A stretch of 12,960 nucleotides of DNA from JANNXY01 sp039795755 (lineage in GTDB: Bacteria > Patescibacteriota > Minisyncoccia > Phycocordibacterales > CAIZIN01): assembly GCA_039795755.1 (NCBI GenBank), contig JBDKLF010000014.1:1-12960 (forward strand), written 5' to 3'. Shown here piece by piece: positions 7,409-12,960 of the stretch (within the stretch, counting starts at the first letter, position 1; every line of letters starts with the position of its first letter). The translations under genes and the position numbers were made by a program. Under the pieces are notes generated by a model, which worked only from the letters and a program-made list of their open reading frames with translations, made no database searches and was not told the DNA's origin.

Positions 7409-8648
7409 GAATATATTTTTCTAATATTGAAGTATCGTTTTTGTTGGTTGCCTCGAGGCATGCATTAGTCTCGTCTATGGTAGCAACACATTCAAAGGGC
7501 TTAGTAAGTGCCTTTCCTGTGAGTTCATCGAGAATTGGTCTGAGACTTTCTTTTTTGAGAAGATTCTCTCCGTATATTTCAGTGGTCTTTTGAACCCCGA
7601 TCCATGGTGCGAGTAGAATAAATGTACCAAGGCATTTCGCACATTCATTACACCAGCGTTTCTCATTTGTATTTTGTTGGTTGAACTGTTTACTGCAGCT
7701 GGTGAAATAATCCAAATATTGTGGATATTCACAGAGTGTTTTTGCAACTTTGATTGAAGAGAATTTTCTGATAGGTGAGAAGAAGTTCATTTCAGGATGA
7801 ATATGCTCGTGAACCATTTCAGATAAGATATTCTCATGCTCCGTAGTTTTGCTCCATTGATGATTTACTTCTCCCGTAGTTCCTTCTTCGGCACTTGATT
7901 CGTTACCAAGAGATACATACTTTCGATCTGTAGTGTAAGCAATGAGTATACCGATCCAGCTGTAAATAGCTGAGATAGGAATATGTCCATTTATAAGTGA
8001 TAGCATTTTTATGTCTCCAATGAACTTCGGATCAATAGTTCTTTTGACAAATACACATTGCAAATTCAGTTCCTGAATATCTTTTCGCAGTGCATTATAG
8101 GTTTTGTTTGTTTCAATAAGAAAGAATGTTGCTGGTGTTTCTGATTTTTTTAACTCCTCAAATGATACATAAGTGTCTTTTCCTCCACCAAAGCCAAGCA
8201 TGCTTTCTTCTTTCAATTTCTTTGTCGAAAGTGTTGGTGTATTTACTTTAGCGTCTTTGTCTGAACTTTCAGTAACAGGGAAAGTAGCAATGAGACTTTT
8301 ATCAAGTTTGTTTCTAAGTAAGAGTTCACCAAGTCCTTTGGTGTATACAGTATTCCAATATGCCACTTCGTCATTAGAGAGTGGTGCATGATGGAGATCA
8401 ATGTTTTTTGAAAGAAATCCTTTGTAGTAACTTATACCTAATCCAATAGTAAGTTGATCAAGAATATATGCAGTTGTTGTATCATTAACGTCGATCGTAA
8501 TTTCAGCAGGAAATTCGAGTGTTTCAGTATAGGTAAAAAGCTGTTTCTCAGTTTGTACTGCATATGAAAAGGCAAATACGTTTGAGTTCTTTTCTTTCTC
8601 CCAACCCTTGAAATGAAAGGTGGATTGGTGTAATTCCTCGTAGTTCAT
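7401..8648 (-). CDS. murL: UDP-N-acetyl-alpha-D-muramoyl-L-alanyl-L-glutamate epimerase MurL
   Basis: MurL, described in Xanthomonas oryzae, converts UDP-MurNAc-L-Ala-L-Glu into the D-Glu form with ATP and magnesium, replacing free D-glutamate supply by a racemase. The 415 residues contain a PP-loop-like nucleotide motif, LGFGGGKDT (151-159), then SAIYSWIG (226-233), SLGNESSAEEG (246-256), VNHQWSK (261-267) and a cysteine-rich segment KRWCNECAKCLGTF (330-343). C318, C333, C336 and C339 could bind a metal. The N-terminal half (FHFKGWEKEKN... then paired strands) also follows the family. The assignment rests on recalled family motifs plus the directly overlapping murD; it was not searched. Without the neighbour one would say only PP-loop/ATP-pyrophosphatase-like protein. 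The start ATG lies 7 bases behind a TGCTATATT box on the minus strand. Confidence 0.87.
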   Translation of the reverse strand: MNYEELHQSTFHFKGWEKEKNSNVFAFSYAVQTEKQLFTYTETLEFPAEITIDVNDTTTAYILDQLTIGLGISYYKGFLSKNIDLHHAPLSNDEVAYWNTVYTKGLGELLLRNKLDKSLIATFPVTESSDKDAKVNTPTLSTKKLKEESMLGFGGGKDTYVSFEELKKSETPATFFLIETNKTYNALRKDIQELNLQCVFVKRTIDPKFIGDIKMLSLINGHIPISAIYSWIGILIAYTTDRKYVSLGNESSAEEGTTGEVNHQWSKTTEHENILSEMVHEHIHPEMNFFSPIRKFSSIKVAKTLCEYPQYLDYFTSCSKQFNQQNTNEKRWCNECAKCLGTFILLAPWIGVQKTTEIYGENLLKKESLRPILDELTGKALTKPFECVATIDETNACLEATNKNDTSILEKYIHE

Positions 8649-8655
8649 TACTATG

Positions 8656-8664
8656 AATATAGCA
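8656..8664 (-). promoter_or_regulatory. Extended -10 promoter of murL-murD, near-leaderless
   Basis: Read on the minus strand, TGCTATATT is an extended -10 that ends seven bases before the murL ATG (CATAGTA between). Transcription would start at or next to the start codon. There is no Shine-Dalgarno sequence and no good -35. It would drive murL and the overlapping murD as one unit. Confidence 0.5.
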
Positions 8665-8684
8665 TATTTTGACGCCTATTTATA

Positions 8685-8693
8685 TGGTATAGT
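8685..8693 (+). promoter_or_regulatory. Extended -10 promoter of the right-hand cluster
   Basis: TGGTATAGT on the plus strand is an extended -10. A TTGACG at 8669-8674 looks like a -35, but the spacing to this box is only about 13 bp, so it may be coincidental. The start site would be near 8700, giving a leader of about 19 bases to the ATG at 8719 with no Shine-Dalgarno sequence. The box lies 20 bp from the opposing murL -10, so the two promoters share their upstream DNA. Confidence 0.4.
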
Positions 8694-8718
8694 TGGTGTA
8701 ATAATTTAATCAAAATCC

Positions 8719-9144
8719 ATGGAATTTTACGGAATATTTGCTCTTACTTTTTTAATAATATTTGTTACTTGGCTTGTTGTTTTTTTTCTGTCCCCATTAA
8801 GAAGTAAAAAAATAAAAAAATTAGCAAAAGATTATAAACTTACTTATGTAAGAAGGGAATCAAGGGAGCGACCACTCATTTTCTCACTTAGAAATATATC
8901 AATTTATAACAAGTTGAGCGGAAATTATAAAGGTAAGATGATAGATGTTTCTGACAGCGTTGAGACAATTGGGAGTGAAAAATTTCCAATCAACTCCCAT
9001 ACTAACAATGCATTATTGTTAGTGGGTATACAAAAATGGAAGCGATTTACAAAAATCAATGGAGATTACTACCCTTTGATGACTGTTGATGAAATTAAAA
9101 AATATATAGAAACAGGAGAAATTCATAAAGTTAAGTTAAATTAA
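8719..9144 (+). CDS. Small N-anchored membrane protein, function unknown, AT-rich
   Basis: The product has 141 residues: one N-terminal transmembrane helix (about 5-26), a basic stop-transfer (RSKKIKK, 28-34) that places the rest in the cytoplasm, and a soluble domain of about 105 residues. The pattern LAKDYKLTYVRRE...RNISIYNKLSGNYKG..IDVSD loosely recalls DUF3137-like proteins, which have a 'GxxY...NVLxGxYxGRxVxVFDY' strand pair, but the match is too weak to assign. No catalytic motif is visible. The DNA is clearly richer in A than its neighbours, with long A runs near 8806-8830, and uses AAA, AAT and ATA heavily, which suggests a separate origin. The TAA abuts the ATG of the following glycosyltransferase (TAA-ATG, no gap), so the two are probably translated from one mRNA. 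Confidence 0.75.
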   Translation: MEFYGIFALTFLIIFVTWLVVFFLSPLRSKKIKKLAKDYKLTYVRRESRERPLIFSLRNISIYNKLSGNYKGKMIDVSDSVETIGSEKFPINSHTNNALLLVGIQKWKRFTKINGDYYPLMTVDEIKKYIETGEIHKVKLN

Positions 9145-10335
9145 ATGAAGAAGCGAATACTCATCTTTTCACTCGTTTATTATCCACGATTCGTGGGTGG
9201 AGCAGAGGTAGCGATCAAAGAGATTACAGACAGAATTTCATCTGCTGAAATTGAGTTTGATATGGTAACTTTGCGCTCAAGAGGTGAGAAGAAATTCGAA
9301 CGTATCGGCAATATAAACATCTATCGAGTCGGTATTCCTTTACTTGGCCATGCATTTAATAAATATTTGTACTTAAAGACAGGTTTCTGGAAGGCGATCT
9401 TTCTTAATAGGAAACACAGATATGATGCAATATGGTCCATGATGGCGACATACAATTCTTTTGCTGCATTATTCTTCAAATTATTCCATCCAAAAGTTCC
9501 ATTCCTACTTACTTTGCAAGAAGGTGATCCAATTCCTTTTATCAAGCGACGCGGCAAGCCATTGTGGATGTTTTTCAAAATGATATTCACCCGAGCGGAT
9601 TATATTCAGACGATTTCAAACTATCTCGCTGATTTTGCTCGAGAAATGCGTTATGAAATTGGTAAAGCTCGACGAGAATGTCCGATTACCGTAGTTCCCA
9701 ATGGTGTTGATGTGAAGCATTTTTCACAAGTTGTTACTGATACACAAAAGCAAGAAGTCTACGCACAGATTTCTGCAACAGGAACATTTGCACGCAAGGA
9801 GAGTGATGTGTTGCTTATTACTACCTCACGTCTTGTACCAAAGAATGCTGTAGGAGATATTGTTGAATCATTGGTGCATCTTCCAGCAAACTATAAGTTA
9901 ATTATTTGTGGCAAGGGTAAAGAACGAGAGATGCTTGAGCAAAAGGTTGCATCACATGATTTTATTCATCGTGTATATTTTGCTGATTATGTTTCTCATG
10001 CTGATATGCCAGTATGGCTTCAAGCTTCTAATGTATTCATTCGACCATCGCTCTCAGAAGGATTTGGCAATTCATTTATCGAAGCAATGGCGGCGCGTAT
10101 TCCAGTGATTGCTACACCAATAGGTGGAATCGTGGATTTTTTGAAAGATCGAGAGACTGGATTGTTTTGTGAAGTTTCCAATCCGCAGTCTATTGCGCAG
10201 AAAGTGCTTGAGATAACCAAGGATCAAAACTTATTACAGCATGTAGTAAGTAGTGCATTTGCAATGGTTCAAAATAAATATGATTGGAACAATGTAGCGG
10301 GACAGATGAAGCGTATCTTTAATGAAGTATGTTAA
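9145..10335 (+). CDS. GT4 family glycosyltransferase
   Basis: A 396-residue GT-B fold, retaining, nucleotide-sugar glycosyltransferase. The N-terminal domain opens with ILIFSLVYYPRFVGGAE (5-21), the usual glycine loop. The C-terminal domain has VPNGVD (184-189), TSRLVPKNAV (227-236, with R229 and K233 placed to bind the donor phosphates) and SLSEGFGNSFIEAMAARIPV (302-321), in which E305 and E313 form the E-x7-E motif, then ATPIGG and the GLF segment. All key residues are present, so activity is expected. It would act at the cytoplasmic membrane face on a lipid-linked or surface glycan; donor and acceptor cannot be read from sequence. It follows the 8719 gene with no gap and is the most canonical of three transferases here. 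Confidence 0.93.
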   Translation: MKKRILIFSLVYYPRFVGGAEVAIKEITDRISSAEIEFDMVTLRSRGEKKFERIGNINIYRVGIPLLGHAFNKYLYLKTGFWKAIFLNRKHRYDAIWSMMATYNSFAALFFKLFHPKVPFLLTLQEGDPIPFIKRRGKPLWMFFKMIFTRADYIQTISNYLADFAREMRYEIGKARRECPITVVPNGVDVKHFSQVVTDTQKQEVYAQISATGTFARKESDVLLITTSRLVPKNAVGDIVESLVHLPANYKLIICGKGKEREMLEQKVASHDFIHRVYFADYVSHADMPVWLQASNVFIRPSLSEGFGNSFIEAMAARIPVIATPIGGIVDFLKDRETGLFCEVSNPQSIAQKVLEITKDQNLLQHVVSSAFAMVQNKYDWNNVAGQMKRIFNEVC

Positions 10336-10338
10336 AAT
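10330..10338 (+). promoter_or_regulatory. Possible extended -10 within the end of the 9145 gene
   Basis: TGTTAAAAT overlaps the last codon and TAA of the glycosyltransferase and ends nine bases before the GTG start at 10348, giving an expected leader of about two bases. No Shine-Dalgarno sequence is present, which makes a near-leaderless start plausible. The match to the consensus is imperfect and A+T-rich DNA yields such boxes by chance. Confidence 0.3.
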
Positions 10339-10347
10339 ATTACTATT

Positions 10348-11139
10348 GTGTTTAGTAAAGTAATTTTTTCTCAAGTTGTTCAGTCGGTTGGTTTGATCAT
10401 TGTATTTCCATTGGGTGTATTTATTTTGTATCTGTGTGGTGTTAATGTCTTACCACAAGATGAGTCATTCAAAGAAGTTTCAAAGTTATTGGTACTTGCA
10501 AGTGTGTGGATATTTTTGTGGTGGTATGTGTTTTTTGTTAAATTTGATCCAATAAGCATAGTCGCTCCTAAAAGTGTAATACAAAAATCTTTGTCTGATA
10601 TCAAGGCAGAAATAGTTACCCTTTTCGACTCAGTGAAGGTTGATGGTAATCATGTTTTTGAAGTCCTGGATACAAATGATTCACTTGAAGTTACATGGAG
10701 TCAGAAAGTTGTGTACAATCAATTGCTTAATTTTGGTATACAACAGGTACAATACAAAATATTTTTTCGTTTTCTTGAACACAAGCATGCCATACAGGCT
10801 TATATAGCCACGCTGCATACAAGTGGTGATATTGGTACAAATGGTCTGGGTATTTCTAGTCAGTGGAAGGGAGGGTTCCAATATGAAAGTGGAATGAGTA
10901 GTATTCCATCATTTAATATTCGTGATGAAAAGGTGGTAATTGATATAAAGAAGCTTTCATATGGAAATGCCGTGATGATTGATCCTGTAATATCAATTGC
11001 TCAGCAAGCGGGGTGGAATATGTCGTTTGAGCTATTCAAACATGGCTTTGTTCGAACGATATATCAGTTTTGCGGAATAATACTTCTTCTTATTTCTATA
11101 ATAATAGGTGTGGTCGGTATATTTGGCGGGTTTCTTTAA
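10348..11139 (+). CDS. Three-helix membrane protein of unknown function
   Basis: The product has 263 residues starting at GTG; the gap to the previous stop is 12 bases and no better start is seen. Two hydrophobic helices lie near the N-terminus (about 13-33 and 46-65), a long soluble domain follows (about 66-238), and one helix closes the protein (about 240-262). The soluble part is strand-rich with patterns such as VFEVLDTNDSLEVTW and VVIDIKKLSYG and has no motif I recognise. The domain most likely faces the cytoplasm if both N-terminal helices cross as a hairpin, but this is not certain. Placement between glycosyltransferases suggests a role in the same glycan pathway or mere operon company. 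A tandem stop (TAA then TAG, 11137-11142) ends it. Confidence 0.75.
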   Translation: MFSKVIFSQVVQSVGLIIVFPLGVFILYLCGVNVLPQDESFKEVSKLLVLASVWIFLWWYVFFVKFDPISIVAPKSVIQKSLSDIKAEIVTLFDSVKVDGNHVFEVLDTNDSLEVTWSQKVVYNQLLNFGIQQVQYKIFFRFLEHKHAIQAYIATLHTSGDIGTNGLGISSQWKGGFQYESGMSSIPSFNIRDEKVVIDIKKLSYGNAVMIDPVISIAQQAGWNMSFELFKHGFVRTIYQFCGIILLLISIIIGVVGIFGGFL

Positions 11140-11176
11140 TAGTGCTTTGGGTATAGAAAAAGCATGGTAAAAAAGG

Positions 11177-11182
11177 TAGTAT
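11177..11182 (+). promoter_or_regulatory. Possible -10 box of a leaderless promoter for the 11189 gene
   Basis: TAGTAT ends six bases before the ATG at 11189, the same distance seen ahead of 1271. It lacks the TG extension and a -35 at proper spacing, so it is weaker. The 49-bp gap otherwise holds an imperfect inverted repeat, TGCTTT/AAAGCA (11143-11163), without a T tract. Confidence 0.3.
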
Positions 11183-11188
11183 AGACTC

Positions 11189-12217
11189 ATGCGAATACTC
11201 ATAGCTACCGGTATATATCCTCCAGCAATTGGTGGTCCTGCACAATATGCAAAAGGTGTTGAGGATGCTTTTCGGAAGCGTGGTGATCAAGTGACCATAA
11301 AGACCTATGGCAAGATTGAGCGAATATTGCCAGTTGTACTTCGACATGTATATTTTGCATTGAAGAGTATGTGGGTATATCTACGAGCAGACAAAGTGAT
11401 TGTGCTCGATACGTTTTCTGTGGCTTGGCCCATTGCAATGCTCTCAGTGGTTTTTAGAAAGAAGTTTATTGTTCGAACCGGCGGAGATTTCTTGTGGGAA
11501 GCGTATGTTGAGCGTACCAAGAAGAAAGTGTTGTTCAAAGATTTTTATCTCTCAGAAGTGACACACGTTCATGATGTAAGTCTTACTCGCAAAGAACGAT
11601 GGATCTTTCGTATGACACAGTGGATTCTCAGTAAAGCATCAGCTATTGTCTTTAGTACTCAATGGCAGCGAGAGATATGGAATGGTCCGTATCATATTGA
11701 TCAGCTCGAAAAAACTCGAGGAATTAAGGTAAAGATTGTTGAGAACTTTATTGGAAATCGTATTCCACCTCAGGTTCCACAAGGAAAGTCTTTTGTTGCA
11801 TCGACACGGCCGTTAGTATGGAAGAATATTGATATGTTGCAGGAAGTCTTTGATGATAAACATATTGTAGAGGATGGGGCAAAAATTAATGCAGAGAAAG
11901 TTGAACATGAGTTATTCCTTGATACAATCGCACAATCATACGCAGTGATTCTCGTGTCGTTAGGAGATATTAGTCCCAATATGATTCTTGATGCAGTACG
12001 ATGTGGTAAGCCATTTATTTGCACCCGAGAATGTGGTCTCTACAGTACATTGAAAGATATTGGAGTATGGGTTGATCCATTGAATAAAGAAGATATCAAA
12101 GAAAAAGTTCTGTGGTTATTGAATGAAGAAAATTACCAGAATCAGTGCATAAGAGTAGCATCATTTAGAGAAACCCATAGTTGGGATCAAATCGCCGGTG
12201 AGTTAATTAGTGCATAA
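11189..12217 (+). CDS. Divergent GT4-like glycosyltransferase with D-x7-D in place of E-x7-E
   Basis: A 342-residue GT-B protein. The start MRILIATGIYPPAIGGPAQYA gives the glycine loop (15-16) of GT4 enzymes, followed by VRTGGDFLWE (95-104), which resembles an acceptor-side loop. In the C-terminal half, ASTRPLVWKN (204-213) stands where GRLVxxKN is usual, keeping Arg and Lys but not Gly. The SLGDISPNMILDAVRCGKPFI segment (257-277) aligns with the S-E-GFGNSFIEAMAxxxPVI motif, but both glutamates are aspartates (D260 and D268). The C-terminal domain is short (about 140 residues). The change may be conservative or may alter donor binding; an inactive partner protein is possible. It sits 49 bp after the 10348 gene and 10 bp before the next transferase. 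Confidence 0.88.
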   Translation: MRILIATGIYPPAIGGPAQYAKGVEDAFRKRGDQVTIKTYGKIERILPVVLRHVYFALKSMWVYLRADKVIVLDTFSVAWPIAMLSVVFRKKFIVRTGGDFLWEAYVERTKKKVLFKDFYLSEVTHVHDVSLTRKERWIFRMTQWILSKASAIVFSTQWQREIWNGPYHIDQLEKTRGIKVKIVENFIGNRIPPQVPQGKSFVASTRPLVWKNIDMLQEVFDDKHIVEDGAKINAEKVEHELFLDTIAQSYAVILVSLGDISPNMILDAVRCGKPFICTRECGLYSTLKDIGVWVDPLNKEDIKEKVLWLLNEENYQNQCIRVASFRETHSWDQIAGELISA

Positions 12218-12227
12218 TGTAGATATT

Positions 12228-12960
12228 ATGAATATTCTAAGTATTGGAACTGATAGAGAAATATTGCAGCCGAGAAGTGACGCACGAGCACGAATGGTGC
12301 TCTATAGTCCATTGGTGAATGAAATGTATATTCATTGTACTTCTCGCACAGCTGTTAGTAATGAAAAGATTGCAGATAATATAACAGTGTATGCAGCGAC
12401 CTCATGGTTCAAAAGTTTTTCACTGATTAAGAATCTTATTAAAGAGAAACATATTGATGTTATTGTCTCACCAGATCCTTTTGCAAAAGGTTGGATAAGT
12501 ATGTGTTTTGCATGGTGGTACAAAAAGAAATTTCTTCTATCAGTCTATGGTGGAAATATATTTGATCCACATTGGAAAAAGCTTTCACTCTGGAACAGAA
12601 TATATGCCTGGATTGGAACTGTCTTATTTACGCACGCTGATGCGATTCAGACTGACGGTCTCGAGACATATGATTTTTTGAAACAAAAATACGGCGATAA
12701 AGTATTCTGGAAGCCGATGGTTCCTGCGAATCGAAATGAATTGCTTGCGGTACAAAAAAATGAAAACAGTACACGTACAAAATCTCGAGTATTGTATATT
12801 GGTCGCTTGATTGAGCAAAAAAATATTCCTTTTCTCACTCGTGTCATTAATGAAGTACATGAATGTGTTGAAGTGACAGTGGTAGGAGATGGTGAAATGA
12901 AGAAGTTGCTTCCACTCGAGTATATTCAGTATTTTCCAAAGCAGAGCAGAACAGAGATTG
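12228..12960 (+). CDS. GT4 family glycosyltransferase (partial, 3' end outside window)
   Basis: The frame opens at ATG 12228, ten bases after the preceding TAA, and stays open for 244 codons to the window edge. The first residues, MNILSIGTDREILQPRSDARARMVLYSPL, lack the glycine loop of classic GT4 enzymes but match, in my recollection, a GT4 subgroup common in Parcubacteria that begins with an 'ILSIGTDR' strand and a following RxR segment. SVYGGNIFDPHW (105-116), THADAIQTDG (134-143), RVLYIGRLIEQKNI (187-200, donor-site Arg and Lys) and VTVVGDGEMK (216-225) follow the GT-B C-terminal layout. The E-x7-E motif lies beyond the window. No Shine-Dalgarno sequence precedes the start. It is likely part of the same locus as the two transferases upstream. 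Confidence 0.88.
   Translation, partial: MNILSIGTDREILQPRSDARARMVLYSPLVNEMYIHCTSRTAVSNEKIADNITVYAATSWFKSFSLIKNLIKEKHIDVIVSPDPFAKGWISMCFAWWYKKKFLLSVYGGNIFDPHWKKLSLWNRIYAWIGTVLFTHADAIQTDGLETYDFLKQKYGDKVFWKPMVPANRNELLAVQKNENSTRTKSRVLYIGRLIEQKNIPFLTRVINEVHECVEVTVVGDGEMKKLLPLEYIQYFPKQSRTEI

Noticed and set aside
7475..7747. Second minus-strand frame of 90 codons within murL
   Set aside because: It lies inside a gene with clear family motifs and shows composition-driven codons with no domain or start signal; a shadow frame.
11143..11163. Hairpin TGCTTT / AAAGCA after the 10348 gene as a terminator
   Set aside because: The stem is six base pairs and A/T-rich, and no T tract follows on either strand at the right place.
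1..12960. Alternative genetic code with TGA as glycine or tryptophan
   Set aside because: All genes read through without in-frame TGA, and Trp and Gly are encoded by TGG and GGN throughout.

Overview
The window looks like a chromosomal segment of a Candidate Phyla Radiation bacterium (Patescibacteria, most likely Parcubacteria/Paceibacteria). The basis is the gene content (a small N-anchored DUF4015 protein, a LemA/TPM pair, a soluble VirD4-like ATPase with a long disordered tail, several GT4 glycosyltransferases), tight packing, moderate A+T richness, and almost no Shine-Dalgarno sequences. Several starts lie directly behind a -10 box. The lineage is inferred from gene family style, not from a marker gene. 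The standard bacterial code fits: no frame needs TGA read as an amino acid, and none of the 13 visible stop codons is TGA.

Left part (1-4265, plus strand): the 3' end of a secreted or lipoprotein-like gene; a short rsmI (16S rRNA C1402 2'-O-methyltransferase); a 60-residue two-helix membrane protein translationally coupled (TAATG) to a membrane-anchored DUF4015 glycoside-hydrolase-like protein; and a lemA gene followed 6 bp later by a TPM-domain protein with a signal peptide and a Gly/Ser-rich tail. Centre (4291-6144, plus): an ATPase of the VirD4/TraG/HerA class without an N-terminal membrane anchor. It overlaps the converging murD by 29 bp.

Minus-strand operon (6116-8648): murL then murD, overlapping by 8 bp. 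MurL is the ATP-dependent epimerase that converts UDP-MurNAc-L-Ala-L-Glu to the D-Glu form. A linked murD therefore most likely encodes the L-glutamate-adding ligase (MurD2 type). Its NDSKATN-like motif has lost the lysine, which fits. This is the most informative finding: peptidoglycan D-glutamate probably enters by ligation and epimerisation rather than through a glutamate racemase.

Right part (8719-12960, plus): a short AT-rich membrane-anchored protein of unknown function, a canonical GT4 glycosyltransferase, an unknown three-helix membrane protein, a divergent GT4-like protein with D-x7-D in place of E-x7-E, and a third GT4 protein cut by the window edge. This resembles part of a surface polysaccharide or glycan locus. 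A divergent promoter region (8649-8718) separates it from murL-murD. No RNA genes, insertion sequences, CRISPR arrays or gene-free stretches over 300 bp were seen.
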